Source of the DNA: Nyssa sinensis
Lineage: Eukaryota; Streptophyta; Magnoliopsida; Cornales; Nyssaceae
Reading direction: 5' to 3'
DNA length: 64,000 nucleotides
NCBI GenBank assembly: GCA_008638375.1
Contig: CM018031.1
Location: forward strand, 2,641,001-2,705,000
Both the position numbers and the translations under genes were made by a program. Below the pieces are notes generated by a model. It was given only the letters and a program-made list of their open reading frames with translations. It ran no database searches and was not told the origin of the DNA. Shown piece by piece: positions 13,233 through 26,600 of this stretch (position 1 is the first letter of the stretch; each line of letters opens with the position of its first letter).

Positions 13233-13804
13233 AGTATTTTCATGAAAATTCTGTTACTCTAAAATTTATCAAATATATAAAAATGTTATAATGAAAATCA
13301 GCTTGTAAAATCCGGATTGAAATGGTGGTCCAACGTAATGTTGCTTAACTTGAATTGAAAAAAATGATAATATAAACATTGAGCATCAAGATTATTACAT
13401 TATTGTTAATTTTTCTCTTATAATGATGTGTTACATATTTTAGGCTACATGAAGTTATGAAGCATGTCAATGGAATATGAGAATTAATATATTTGTTCAA
13501 GATTTAAAAATTGTATTAAACTTTTAATTATGAGTTTGTTTTATATTACTAAGCTTAATTGATACTTTTTTTAAGTAATTCAACTAATACTATTTATCTC
13601 AATAATTAGATTAAAAAATTAGATATCTTTAGTCTGACCCAATGAATGAAATTGAATTGTCAGAGTTTTTTTACACTTCTTTTATTTATTTTTATTTTGA
13701 TTTATTTTTATACTGTATATATATATACATACACATATATATAATATACCATGTGTACTGTATATATACTATATATATATGTGTGTGTGTGTGTATACAT
13801 ACTG

Positions 13805-13849
<45 letters not shown>

Positions 13850-14476
13850 CATACATACATATACATACATACATATATGTATGTATGTATGTGTGTATAT
13901 ATATATATGCATTGTATTACAATATTATGTATATATGCATTATATATGTTATATATATTATACTATATATATATATATATATGCACTGTATACATACATA
14001 TATATAGTATATTGTATATATGTCATATATATTTAGATATAAATATATGTATTGTATATATATGCATAATATACTATATATATGTGTCATGTATAATTAC
14101 ATGAAACCACTCATTAATATTTTTAAATAGTTAAGAGTTTATCAATTTTTAGAGTGAGAGAGAGTGAATTTTGAGTTTTACAATTACCAAATTACTTATG
14201 AAGTACCCATTAATTGTCATGACTATATATTGTATATGTTTTACTATTTTGTTCTTTCCTAAATGAAGATATATATATATATTCTTATACTATTTTGTTA
14301 TTTTCTATTTTCTACCCACAAATACTCATATTCAACCCGTATTGACCCACTAAATTGACGAGTTCTTTATTACTCAACCCGTTTATGACCCGCTAACTAA
14401 ATAAGTTATCTATATCTATTAATTAGTGGGCGAGTTAGGACAGGCTAACGGATTTGAATAACATTTGTCACCTCTA
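13090..14476. mobile_element. Non-autonomous hAT-like element
   Basis: About 1.39 kb, starting TAGGCTAGCAAAATGGG and ending, on the other strand, TAGAGGTGACAAATG; these imperfect inverted ends fit hAT termini. An exact 8-bp duplication (ATTTTAAT) flanks it. Subterminal regions repeat ACCCG/CGGGT words (GGGTCGAG, AACTGGGTCA on the left; TTGACCCAC, CAACCCG, GACCCG on the right), as in hAT subterminal binding sites. No transposase is encoded. The centre (about 13711-14095) has been taken over by TA, CATA and TGTA microsatellites, whose open frames are meaningless. Confidence 0.78.
13711..14095. repeat. TA/CATA/TGTA microsatellite block
   Basis: Long alternation of TA runs (for example 13810-13844), CATA/ACAT runs and TGTATG runs inside the hAT-like element. 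The Tyr/Ile-rich frames across it are products of simple sequence. Confidence 0.85.
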
Positions 14477-14484
14477 ATTTTAAT

Positions 14485-16950
14485 TATTTAGTGATATTTT
14501 TGTAATTTTTATGTTATTTTATTTCAGTAAAGATATATATATTTTGATAATTTTGGATCCAGTGAATAATTTGGACATCTTCTCATACTACATGGGTAAT
14601 TTCTCACCTATACGAGAGTATTTAGTACTCTTGGATGATAATTATATTATAATTTATCTTTTTTTTTCATTTTAAGATAGATTAAGTGTTATTTTTATTC
14701 TTATTGATCAGATTGGTCTCATATTTGCACACAAGCATATGATTAGTTCACAATCATTTTAATTTTTTATTATTTTCTATTGAGATAATTAGGTTGGATA
14801 ATTGTATATTTATATAACAGTTAGGATAATAATCAACATATAATATTGATTTATTTTTATTCTTTTTTTATCAACAAAAAAAAAAGAGAGTATGATTGAT
14901 GGAAATAGGGCACAAGAAGTACATAACTTATATCAATAAAAAAAAAACCAAGAAAAGGATAGAGATAGAGAGATACGGAGATTTATTTTTATTTAAGTAG
15001 ACTTTATTCTTATTGGTCAATTATTTTATTTTTTATATATATTTTCTTAAGAAAATTATGTAAGATAATTATTAGATTTTTTATTTTATTTTAATAATTA
15101 TCATCCTTGGTTTAATCTTGGCACTTCATTCTTTAGGCCATTGGATTAATCATGCCACATTTGTTTTGTGGTTGCTCATTCGGGTCTCTAGAGCAATCGT
15201 TATATGCAGTAGTCTTTATTGCTGTTAGGCCCGTAAAATAGGAGTTTGGGGTGAGTAAAAAAATAAGTTAAATTTAAATTTAAATTAATTTTAATAGATC
15301 AAATATGAGTCGGGATCAAGCCAACCCAATACTCACATTTTACTTTTTTATTTATAAAATAACTGTCTCTGTTGTTTAATTTTTAACCTCTTAGAAACAC
15401 ATGCAAGAAAAAAGAAAAATAGCATAACAAAACAGCATCAGTGGTACAATAATTTCAATATATATCTTGCTGCAAACATTCACATATCATTGTAACAAAT
15501 TCATATAAAAAAAGGGTCTTTAAGAAACATTTCAATCAAACAACTGAAAATTAGATTAAAACATTATTTATGAATTAAATTGTATAATAATAAAAGTATG
15601 GGAATAATTTTTTAAAGGCCACTTGCATCAACTTTAAGAGGGAGAGAGAGAGATGCAGATCAACTACAATCCAGCCCCATCATCTCAAGGTCTCCACCAT
15701 CAGTCATAATCTACAGAGACTCCAAAGCCCAAAAAGCAATAGCACTGCCTAAATCCTCAACAGCAAAAATTAGCAGCAACATCATTGTAGTGGATGCAGC
15801 ATGAAGCACAAATGAAACAATTAAGCATCACCCTACAATAGGAACCAAACAAAAAAAAAAAAAAAGCAGCATCACATTACAACAAGGCCAGAAAGAAACC
15901 AAAAGCTAGCCGTACGTAGCAAAACCAGCTACAGATCGAAACTAAAAGATCCCAAAAATCCCAAATACGGCGATGGAGACAATAACAGCAACTGCAAACT
16001 AGCCTTATAGTTTCAAAAGCTCTATACGAGGAAAAGTGTTCCATTTGAATTAATGTAAAATTTCTCTCTATTTGTATTAGAAATGCATTCCTAAAGCCTA
16101 GACGAGTTTGTAATTTTTACGCAAGTTGAGTCTTGGTCGCACTATTAATCCCGTAAAGACTTTAACAGCAGTCAAATTGAATTATAGATATATATTTCTA
16201 AAAATAGTGTATTTTGACAGCAACATAACTATGAAGACTTCAAATTTATTTTACCAAGAAAATCTGGATTAATAATATTACCAACTCTTCATGTGAAGTA
16301 TTAGCAACACTTTTGTGGGTTGCTAATACCCTCCGCAATAGTTTCACCTTCTATCATTCCCTCGCTTTTCATTGTTTTCTCACTTACTTAACACAGTTGT
16401 TCCAGATTTTTTTTTTTTCCTTCAAATTCCCAGTGCACCAAAAAAATTTCAAAAAAAAAGTCATATTTTCCTTTTTACCAATTTAATTATCACCATCCAC
16501 ATTTGGCTGACTTTTATAGTGAAACCCATGCATATATGTCAACTGTCAAGCAAATATTCCAACAACGTATACATGCATCCACAATATCTCCTCCTCATCT
16601 CTCAGTATATATCATTGACATTCCCCATCCACCCTCACATAATCACACCTTATAAAGTTTTTCTCTGTCCATGAAAGCCAGTGTACCGTACCATGTTAAT
16701 TTTTTCCCTTTTTTTTTTCAAAATTTACATGAGTCTGCTTTCGGCAGCACTTGAATTATCTGTAGATATAGTCATGTAGATTCTGGGCACAACTAGGTTA
16801 ATAATATGTTGCAGGCCACACAAGTCGCCATCAAATCAAGGGTTACATATTATAGGCATCTATATCCAAATATCTGAAGGAATCTTCACCTTTTCATCTC
16901 TTTTTCTTTCATTTGCATTAAACAATTCAAATATGCAATCCACCACCTTC
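14485..16950. other. Intergenic DNA upstream of the glutaredoxin, no supported gene
   Basis: AT-rich, with short A or T runs and GA tracts (14885, 15640). 15640-16010 is less AT-rich and rich in AACAGCA/AGCAGCA words, but no frame is convincing. The proximal part (about 16300-16950) is likely the distal promoter of the glutaredoxin at 17126. Confidence 0.5.
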
Positions 16951-16988
16951 ACTTCCCCCCTCTCTCTCTCTCTCTCTATATATATGTA

Positions 16989-16995
16989 TATATAA
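16989..16995 (+). promoter_or_regulatory. Probable TATA box of the glutaredoxin gene
   Basis: TATATAA followed by GG, just after a (CT)n tract (about 16957-16979) and 131 bases before the ATG. Transcription would start near 17020-17025 and give a leader of about 100 nt. Confidence 0.5.
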
Positions 16996-17125
16996 GGTCA
17001 TGAGAGCTCATCAATACCATCACAAGCAAGTTTACGACTAGCAAACTTCCCAGCTCTCTCTTTGCATTCCCAGCAGAAGTTATATAGTTTTCATTGTAAT
17101 CCACTCTTCCTTATATTAGTTTGGG

Positions 17126-17434
17126 ATGGATCGCATTACGAGATTGGCATCACAGAAGGCTGTGGTGATTTTCAGCAAGAGTTCATGCTGCATGAGCCAT
17201 GCTATCAAGAGGCTGTTCTACGAGCAAGGGGTGAGCCCTATGATTCACGAGCTCGACGAGGACTCGAAAGGAAGGGAGATGGAGTGGGCTTTGATGATGC
17301 TAGGGTGCAACCCTGCAGTACCGGCCGTGTTCATCGGTGGTAAATTCGTGGGCTCTGCTAACACTGTCATGACTCTTCATCTAAATGGCTCTCTAAAGAG
17401 GATGCTCAAAGATGCTGGAGCTTTATGGCTTTAG
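17126..17434 (+). CDS. CC-type (class III) monothiol glutaredoxin, GRXS2-like
   Basis: Single-exon gene for a 102-residue protein, the usual size of plant CC-type glutaredoxins. The active site is SSCCMSH, with Cys21-Cys22-Met-Ser, typical of the Arabidopsis S2/S3/S4/S5/S7/S8 group. Lys18 precedes it; the glutathione-site motif AVPAVFIGG has the cis-Pro at 66 and GG at 71-72. The C-terminus GALWL resembles the ALWL-type tail that lets these proteins bind TGA bZIP factors. Members act in cytosol and nucleus, mainly as transcriptional co-regulators in development, stress and nitrate responses. The ATG at 17126 gives the family-standard MDR...N-terminus; an overlapping frame from 17062 is a shadow. 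Arabidopsis GRXS2 (At5g18600) lies next to PBL27, as here, which supports orthology. The S2 assignment rests on this context as much as on sequence. Confidence 0.93.
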   Translation: MDRITRLASQKAVVIFSKSSCCMSHAIKRLFYEQGVSPMIHELDEDSKGREMEWALMMLGCNPAVPAVFIGGKFVGSANTVMTLHLNGSLKRMLKDAGALWL

Positions 17435-19096
17435 TGACAACTGCACCCTAATACCATATTGCATGTTTTAAATAAGGTCAACCTAGCTAATTGTACCAAA
17501 CAGTACCTTATTTTCCCTCCTCCTCCTCTTCTCTTCTTCTTTTAATTTGCGGCTTTGATGATCAGTACATTGTACGCAAATGATCTATAGAGTTTTTCAT
17601 AGTTATAATTAAAAATAGTTAGTAGCTATAATGGTGTAGCTAGCTAGATAGAGTAACAATGGCTTTTTGGCCTTTGGTTTTGTTCTGTTAACCACCTATA
17701 TAGAAGTGCTTTTCTTAATGGGAGAATATAACCTTTATGTACTTTCTTGATATTTAATTGTGGAGAGTGCTGCTGGGACTATTAAGAAAATTAAAACTTT
17801 CAGCATTTGAAATTATATATATAATGATGCATGAATGCTTTTTGTGACTGAGGATAATGGATGATGCAACAAAGTCCTATATTAAATCCTGCTTTTTAGG
17901 ATTGTAGTTTTGATTGTTGAGTTGATTAGTTAATTTAACAATAATGACATTTAAAAATTTACAAACACTAGTACTATAGGTTGAAGACTGGAAATTTCAA
18001 GAACATGGAGGATATATTTCCTAGTTGATCGATTTAAAGACACAGTCTATGCATCGATCTTGGAATTGACACAGTTACCAATCGATATGAAGTGTTTTGA
18101 ACTTGAGATCATTGATACCATGTAAATTGCTGACTGTTAATTCAGTGAATGACACTGAAGATTTTGATTCACCTAGATGTCACCTACATGCTTACAATAT
18201 ATTTGGAGATTCCCCAGCATCTAAATCACTGCGCAATGCCATTTCAATGAATATATTGCAATTAATATTGTCATTATAAGGAATGAATATATTCTTTAAC
18301 TAAAAACTGGAATTACTTTGAATTGTATTCTTGTTAGTGTTGTTCCATCATATATATACAAACTTCTTTAATGCTATTGGGGACTTATGTGGGGAGGGTA
18401 ATTGCCGAATTTTAGATAACAATATGTCTCTGTTCCTTCCACATTTCAATGCATCATCCCACATTTGGTATCTCAGAATGTTCCTTTGGATTTAAATACA
18501 TGTATAATTATATGCCAAAGCTGATCCTCACATTCCATTACCTTTTGGTTTTCGAACGGGTGACCCTTGTCGCTAACAAAAGGATTCTTTGCATCATATA
18601 TAATTTCCCTCTCTTAGCTAGGTGGGAGATGGTTCTTTTAAATTAAGTTTTTCAGCTGTGATCAAAAGCTTGTTAATTCCATGTTTTTCTTGCTTGTCTT
18701 AATTCTTAATGTTCATTATGTGGCACAAAAATAGGGCCCTTTGACAATAAATCATGCCACTCTTTACATTACAGAAGTCTCTATAAACCCTTGGTAATAT
18801 TCAAACAACCACCCAGCTGCATTTTCCAGTATCATCTCTGTGCATCGCTCACTAGTGTGTGTCTGTGTGCCTATGTCATATGTGTGTGAGATCTGTGTGT
18901 TTGTATATATATATATATTTTAACCACTTTCCCAAAACAGAAGAGGATCTAAAACAGTCTTTAAATCTGAACTCAATCCATTGAGCTATCTGCAATCTCA
19001 TCTGATTTGGCCAATTTCTATATTAGGACGCAACCATTTAGATTTTCTTAATCAGGCTCCTTTAGTCTTCTAATACATATATAATCATTTTTCACC

Positions 19097-19102
<6 letters not shown>
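17435..19102. other. Glutaredoxin 3' flank and intergenic DNA
   Basis: The first few hundred bases are probably 3' UTR, with TC-rich sequence at 17515-17545 and AATAAGG near 17471. Nothing else supported by sequence. Confidence 0.45.

Positions 19103-19168
<66 letters not shown>
19103..19168. repeat. (CT)33 microsatellite
   Basis: Uninterrupted CT run of about 66 bp that ends two bases before the CACTA-like element. Confidence 0.95.
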
Positions 19169-19169
<1 letters not shown>

Positions 19170-19171
<2 letters not shown>

Positions 19172-19493
19172 CTACAAAAAATAGTACTAATAATTAATAT
19201 TTACTAACGAAAATGAAAATTCGTTGCTAAACAAAAAAACTTTACCAACCAAAGTGTGTTTTTGTAGCTAGTGAAGGGTCGATCATCACATATTTTGTCG
19301 CTGCATGTATCAATTTTAGCAACAAAATCTGCTTTCATCTCTAATGATGATACATAATTTTGCTCAAACCCTTCATCAACACACTTTCAGAAACGATTTG
19401 GCAATGAAATTTTTTTATTGTAAAACTATTTTTGTGACGAAATCTTGATTTTAGCAATAATTTTTTTGTTGGTAAAAAGTCATTTTGTTGTAA
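19170..19493. mobile_element. CACTA-like miniature element (putative)
   Basis: About 324 bp starting (T)ACTACAAAAAATAG and ending CATTTTGTTGTAAT, imperfect inverted ends related to the CACTACAAxAAA termini of CACTA/En-Spm elements. The interior repeats TTTTAGCAAC/TTGTTGCTAAA-type words on both strands, which is common in non-autonomous CACTA derivatives. No transposase. A target duplication is not clear because the left side is simple sequence. Confidence 0.55.
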
Positions 19494-19560
19494 TATACAT
19501 CTCTCTTTCTCTACCTTCTTTCAAATTCATATTTTTTCTGCCAATTCTATAATTGTAATA

Positions 19561-19785
19561 TTAAGATTTTGGAATGTAGTTTATGTTTCTAAATAAGTTT
19601 TTACATGGGCAAACTAGGCCAAGTCTCCACTGGGCCGGATTGATTTTGAGAGAAGTCGGACGAGCAGTGGCGGACCAACACAAAGTATCACATTCCACCG
19701 AAAGCTTATCCCCTTGATCACAATCTTTCTTGAGTGAGAATGCAAAGAATAGGATGGTGAAAACCTGGAAAAATCTAGCCACCAT
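19561..19785 (-). CDS. Possible small secreted cysteine-containing peptide (hypothetical)
   Basis: A 74-residue frame whose first 18 residues (MVARFFQVFTILFFAFSL) look like a signal peptide core, followed by a region with Cys at 22, 32, 36, 59 and 61. I recognise no family. An odd number of cysteines, no defined promoter (a TATAAA lies only about 24 bases before the ATG) and repeat-rich surroundings make a chance frame quite possible. The signal-like start could also be the first exon of a spliced gene. Confidence 0.22.
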   Translation of the reverse strand: MVARFFQVFTILFFAFSLKKDCDQGDKLSVECDTLCWSATARPTSLKINPAQWRLGLVCPCKNLFRNINYIPKS

Positions 19786-20239
19786 TTCAGAATCTTCTAC
19801 TTTTTATAGTAGATATACAATAACTGGATACTATTGAACATGTTCTAGTGCATTGGCCCCTCCAACCATTTTGCTGATAAAAAAAGCCATTCTTTACGCA
19901 GTTATATCATTGTCATTTTCTTTCTCCAAATTCCTTTGCTCTCTGAGTCATTTGTATAGAAATAGTGGAAATGATCGATTTACAGAAGAGTGGATTTGCA
20001 ACTACTTAGATGCATGATGAAACACAAGACTCTATCCTGTAAAGTAATTAAGATAGTTTTTTGGGCACTCTCTGAATTTTGTTTACTTACATATTGTTCA
20101 CTACTATATGTCAGTCACAGTCATGACTTATAAAAACTTGATAGCTAGGATCATTAAGCTCCTATGCTTCAACTTCAGTTTTCATGACTGGTCTTCCTCA
20201 ATTCTCATAATTCTAATATGGCCAACAAAACAGAAGGTG

Positions 20240-20800
20240 TAATATCAATTGAATGATTTCGATAAAATGCAGCCTAAAAGTAGCACTTCTAGCATATCAA
20301 GAGGAATTATTCTAATAAGTTGGGGTTGTTATTCTAAGGTTTTCGAAATTTGGCCTTTGTGTTTTCGCTTTTGTGGTTCAGTTTCAAGTCCCTGAAGCTT
20401 CTTTTATGATTTCGTTCGGTCTTCTTGGATAGCTTGCGCTTTTGTTCGGGGTGTTTTGGTTCAGAATTGGATGATATATCATTAGTACTTTTTGGCTCTG
20501 CTGGGTTCTTTTGAATCTCCGTGCACTTAATAGTTATGGCGACGAAAGTTTTTGATTTCGGTTTTGTCTAGGTATGTTGCAACTTGCAAGTCCAATGATC
20601 AATCTGAAACCTAGTCACTCAGCTTGGAGGTCATTTCATCTTTCTCTCAGTGGGTCGTATCAGATGTTGCTTAAGATGTGATGAATGGTCTAGTGGGTTT
20701 AGAATACTGAATCTCAAAGGGGATCATGTTGGGTGCTATGGAAGCTTATTATGTTCTTTGGCTTGCTGTATTTTGTCCATCCCCTTTATTGGGTTGTCCT

Positions 20801-20833
<33 letters not shown>

Positions 20834-21030
20834 GGGGGGCGGGGGGGGAGGGGGGATTATTGCTGGCTTAGCGTTGTGTCCTTTGTTTGGTGACATCCTA
20901 ATTGGGTCAGGTCAGAGCTTGAAGCCCTGATGTTTTTTTTTTTATTCTTTTGATGTATTTTGCATGTATGTCTTGTATATTTTTTTACATCAATAATATT
21001 CTTTTTTTCTGATAAAAAACCAAAAAGTTG
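20240..21030 (+). repeat. Possible LINE 3' end remnant
   Basis: Less AT-rich, T/G-rich segment without a usable frame. It ends in ACATCAATAATATTCTTTTTTTCTGATAAAAAA, like plant LINE 3' ends with a (GATAAA/ATCAAA)-type tail. A T-run to G-run junction lies at about 20819-20858. No ORF2 motif was recovered, so this is weak. Confidence 0.3.
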
Positions 21031-23513
21031 AGGGGTTGAAATGGAGAAATTAAGGTGATGAGTGTGGCAACGCTGTCAGTGGATGCAGACCAAATTTTAT
21101 GTTCAAGAACTTGGGTTAAGCTTCTCCAAAACTTGGATAGAAGAAGGAAGAAAAATGGTGACGGGAGCCTGGAAAAGCTTCTCCAAAACTGAGACCCAAT
21201 TGAGAAGGGTGGCTTTGTGTTCCTTTCCTTTCTTCTTTTTTCCTATTTTAGGGTAAAATAGGCCGAATGAATCTTCTCCTAAATGTGTCATGATTTTAAT
21301 TTGATATGTATGCGATTCATTCGAATATTACGTAGTTATTTAATTTTAACTAGAATTAAGAATAAAATAAAATAACAAATACAAGTGCATTGCATAAGTA
21401 GTAAATTATGTTAAGTCACGTGTCCGAGTATAAGTTTTTTTTCACCCTAATTTGAGAGTTTTTTTTTTTTGGACAGGTAACTTACTAATTAATAATCTTT
21501 TGAATAAGTAATTAAATTTAATGATGTAAAAAACTTACAAATTAGACCAAAAAAAAATAACTAAAACAAACGAAACTTAAAAAACTTTAGCCTATATAAA
21601 TATTTAAAAAAATTGATAAAAATTTCATTACGAGATCAAATTAAAATTAAAATAAATGTAAACAGTAAAATAAATTAAGCATCCCAAGGGCAAGACCCTA
21701 AATTAAAAGGATATATTCGATTTAAGAAGTATAACCTCTGACCCTATGGTGACCTCATCCCTGCATCCTTTGTGTTCTAAGATACATCTTAAAATTTAAT
21801 ATAAAAAAGCAACCTTAAACACAAAATTCAACCTCTGTTTTTTAAATAATTTTCAAATTACATGAGTCTCTCAAATAAGTTTCCGAATTACAAAAATAAT
21901 AATAATAATAATAATAATATATAATAATCTCCAAACAAGTAACATGAATATCATAAAGCTAGCACAGAAGGCTTAACTGTATAAGATGGCCTAGGCAGTT
22001 AACAATCAAATACTATGTAATAGCTCAATAAATTTCTTGCCTATTAATCATCCGACCAAACTGAGATGCCCAAGAGTATATATATATATATACACACATA
22101 TACGGGACACTTCAACTTTTTGGTTGAATTCTTATATGTCTCCATCTCTCAAAAATAAAAATTGAAAAAAAAAAAAAAAAGGTAGATAAGAAAATTTCCA
22201 CCTTTTCTAAATGTGATGGAATTGATTCTACCTTATCTCATAATATAGGAAGGTACTACAACCACTCCACAATTAGTATTCTTCTCCTGCCAAACTATTA
22301 CATATCTGGCCTATCCATTCAGCTACTTAACTCCACTAAGATGAGCCAGTTGAGTTTGAGTTGAGTTTTGCATATTTGAACAGGCTAACAAGTGTTCTTT
22401 ATACCAATAGAGATATATATCACAAGAATATATGATACAAAAATAATAATGAAACTGAGCTAATAATATTTTTTGATGGACCTTACTGAGTGAAGCAACT
22501 TGACCCAACAAACAAGCAACAAGTGCATGTCAAGTTGTGTATTTGATTCAACATAACAAAGTTTTTGTTTCAGTATTCTATAGGTACCGTACTCTTAGGA
22601 TCACCCTTTTTCACGATCGAAGTTTGTACAAAATAGTCATAAAAGAAGGTGCTGATTTACAATCAGATTATACAATCGAAAATTACGATGGTTAAACTCC
22701 ATTCTGGATTATAAAAACAAAAAACATAACAAAGTCATAAGTCATAACCAACTATTTGAGTCGGTTCGCCAATTTATGTTTTGCCATTGACTTCGTAGGA
22801 GGCCATATCTTCTAAAAGATCTTAAACCCATTGTAGTTCAATTATTCCAAGGAATGTCCCATCAATGAGTCTTATTTCTACTTTAATTTTTAAGAAATGA
22901 CATTATTAACCTATGTATTTTGGAGCCATTGATTGGTAAAATGATTAAATATTAAAATTAGAAAGTATAAAAACATAAATTTGATTATGCGAGTGCAACC
23001 ACTTTATGCAAAAATCATGGCAAAAGTTAGGTCTATTTTTAGTTTAGTCTTCCTAACATTCTGTATAAGCAAGACTCCTATTACAATTTTTTTTTTTTGT
23101 TGCTACAGGAAGAGTATACTATATATTCGTGTGCAAAAACCAAATGTTATTAAAGATTTAAAGCAAAGCAACTCGATCCTATCAATGTCTGGCTAACGTA
23201 TGAAAGAAGACAAAGCAATACGTACACAAAGTTAGAATAAGAAATGTGGTGGACCTCCTTTGCATTTATCCCTAGTTTCATTAGCACTGATTCTTCACAT
23301 TACTGTGTGTTTGGTTGTGTACAGCCTCCTGTTTGTATTCTACATTTCTACTTATGGTCAATATTGATTTCATATCTCTTTGGTGTTCCTCCCCACCCAT
23401 ACATTTTTAATTAGTGTTTGGACATGAGTAGAGATTGTCGAATTTTGTTGTAGGATAAATTCCATCTTCTTTTCCATCTCGATGGATGCTCATTTTGGAA
23501 TATCTCAATCTAA
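21031..23513. other. Intergenic DNA, no supported gene
   Basis: AT-rich, with short ATA, TA and A runs. The open frames are short and have no family resemblance. Confidence 0.5.
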
Positions 23514-23650
23514 GAGAGTGTTTGGTGGGACGGGAGAGGCATTTTGGTGATTACGACCCGTGAATTTGGAGGAAAGTATTTACAATAGAGTCATAAAGAT
23601 GAGTGTGACCCGTGGTTTTCTCCTCCATCCGCAAGGCCAAACGGGCTCTC
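23514..23650. mobile_element. Possible 137-bp MITE
   Basis: Begins GAGAGTGTTTGGTGGGAC and ends GGCCAAACGGGCTCTC; the reverse complement of the end reads GAGAGCCCGTTTGGCC, giving an imperfect inverted repeat of about 15 bp. GTTTGG-type ends are common in plant MITEs. A convincing target duplication was not found. Confidence 0.4.
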
Positions 23651-26600
23651 AACAGATGTTGTGAATATTCACATTTTATCTATCATCATATCATATCATA
23701 CCAATGGGGTAAACCAGTGCTGTGAATGGGTCACCATCAGGAACTGAAGCCTCATAGCAGCAATTATCGTCCTAGCTAGCTAAATGAGGTCACCAATGGC
23801 TTCAGACTCTCAGAGAACGCTGTTAGTATTTATTCTAACTTTATTTACCGTATAACTTCAAAAGCTTCTTTAATCTTTTTCGGCAACACTTATGTATATT
23901 TTTCGGGTAATTAGACTAGCAATTACTTCTATAGTTTTTTAAAATTATGGTCTCAAGAGTTAAATAGATAGTCACATGAACAACAAGATACTATAAATAC
24001 ACATAATTCATTATTTAATTATCAAAATCATTGAAACGATTATTCAATAATTTCTCCCATCAGACAGGTTGTGCTTGTAATCTGGGAATTGCAAACCCAA
24101 AAACCCACTTCATCTATTTCGTTAAAAAGCCCAAATTTGACTTTTACGCTTCTGGAATAATCCAATAGAGACCAGGGCCGATTATCAGCACACTGCCTGA
24201 GCCCAAATTAATTGAAGCTGGGTCCAATATATTTAACTAGCTAACCCAGCCCCAAACATTGGGCCAGTACCCTAAATGTTCATTGGGCTTTCTTTGAGCC
24301 AACCATTGTTAAGTTGAAAAGTCCAAAGCTACAAGCCCAATTCTCTCTGTCTCTCTCTCTCTCTCTCACAGATTAATCAAAGTCCATTTAATATAATCTA
24401 ATCTAATATATAAATATAAAAGTAGAGCAGTGCTATTCAGTTCAAATGGGAAAGTTAAATTGACAAGTTGACTGTTAAAATCATTTTTTTTTTCTAAAAA
24501 TAATGTTCACATTTAATTTTTCTCTCTCCATCATGAAGCCTACGTGGCACCTCTATTTTCTTCAATTTCGAAAATAATATTATACAAGATTTTGCTTTTT
24601 GGATTGAATTATCATTTCTTATCTTGATATCATGTTATTCTCTCCTTACAATGATTATCCTACTGCTTAAAGAAGAAAGTGTGATGAGAGTCTTAATGCT
24701 ATTTAGAGGCGGACTCTAAAATAATGAATGACTTGACCTACTTAAACTAATCCATCAATTATTCCCACATGAAAAAATTATTAAATTAATTTCAAATTTT
24801 CAAAAGAAAAATATAAAAATCAACCGTGTCTAACCCGCCATGTATGACTCCTCGCAACCAAGAAGTTATGTGTTAAATTCTCACTCGTCTTATAAGAATG
24901 TCGGGCTTGTTTGTCTTATGACTTGTATTAGAGTAATTTTTGTGATAGAAATAGTTAATTCTATAAACCTCGTTAGGATTGTACGCTATTCTATCATTCC
25001 CTAATAATATGAAATGAAATAACAAAGAAGTTTTTGTGTTATATAGTTAATGTCAAACACGGTGGAACCTTAGACAAATTTGATAGAGTTTTTATTTGTA
25101 AAAGAAACTAATATCATTTTTAATTCTGAAATTGAAGTGCATGTTTTTTTATTTTTATAATATATTATCATGTTTGAAGTGCCTTAATTATAATTCATTT
25201 TTAAATAATTAAATGATTATTCCCATGAGACTACCTCATTTTATTGCAAGTTTTAAATGATTTTCAAGAACGATAGAGTTAAGGAAGAAGTCTCTCACTT
25301 CCAAACACGCTCCTATTAGTGTAATGTATAAAATCTTTAATTTGTAATTTTTATTTTTTCAAATTTTGTATTGAAAAACAAATTATTATTAATTATAAAA
25401 TCAGAATAAAATAAGTTGATATAACTGAAATGAAGTGATCTATCTTTATCAGACCTTTAATTATGATTTGAATTGTTGTACACAAATAAGATTACAAATT
25501 TTCACCTTCTGACATCGCTTATATAATAAGAAAAATAAAAAATTATAGGATTAGAATAAAACTATCCTCTCTCTCTCTCCAAGAAATTATCTTTATCTAC
25601 ATAGGTGACCGCCAAAGACAAACAAGACAGAAGGAAAGATTCAAACCCAATACACTGGTTGTTGGTTTCTACCTTTTCACCTGCCCCTGGTGACATTTTC
25701 TTTGATACTGCAACCAATCAAATGATATCAATATATGAAAATTAGACTTAGATCATCCAATGCAGAGGTCAGTTTCATTTTCATCTTCATCATCATCTTT
25801 ACAAATAAATTATTTCGTAAGTTGGTCAAATTTCATGTGTTTTTATTTATTTATTTATTTTTATAATATTGAGTATCTCGAGTCGTATATATCAAATTAA
25901 GTTTTTACGGTTTATTTTACTGTCATTTTACACGTTTGCACGTAAGGGTAAAATGATTCTAAAAATTGTTAGCTATAATTCCTCCTACAATTATTTCACA
26001 CGCTTGCGCGTGAGGGTGAGATGATTCCAAGATTTACTAGCAAAAGAAATCGAACTCAAGAATATGAAACAGTAAACTCCTAAACTAATAATCTAATGTC
26101 ATTTAACTAACCCTTTAAAATTATTTTATGTGGTGCATGCTTTTGTCAATTGAAATAACTTATTTAATAATACTCTTGAAATTGTGTAATTTATTTCTCT
26201 TTTTAGTCTAATATTTGTTAACTTTTCTTCAAAATTTGGAATAAAAAAATTATTGTAAATTTATATAAAAATAATAATTGTACAATACAATATACGTTCA
26301 GATGGTAAAAAAAAAAAAGAAATTGATTTGAAAGCGATCGTGTACATTCAAAATTTACTCCATACTGTACAGTCTTTTTTTCAAATTAATCAACCGCTTG
26401 ATTGGGAAACTCATGCGGGTTAAAAGGGTACAGTCATTGGATTATAATTCTCGATTCTTTCTTCTTATTCTTCTTTTTTGTCTAATTATTTTCATTAAAT
26501 TATCAACTTTCAGTTACGACTGTCTCAAGACCATAGATAGGACATTAGAGTATAATATATATATATATATAATGTATATATGTATAGAGAGAGGGAAGGA

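Noticed and set aside
13642..14104. Three overlapping Tyr/Ile-rich frames over 85-121 residues
   Set aside because: They translate TA/CATA microsatellites inside the hAT-like element.
17062..17343. 93-residue frame overlapping the glutaredoxin
   Set aside because: Out-of-frame shadow; the frame from 17126 has the full CC-type glutaredoxin signature.
24090..24340. GGCCCA-rich stretch as a promoter
   Set aside because: No gene follows on either strand within reach, so only composition is noted.
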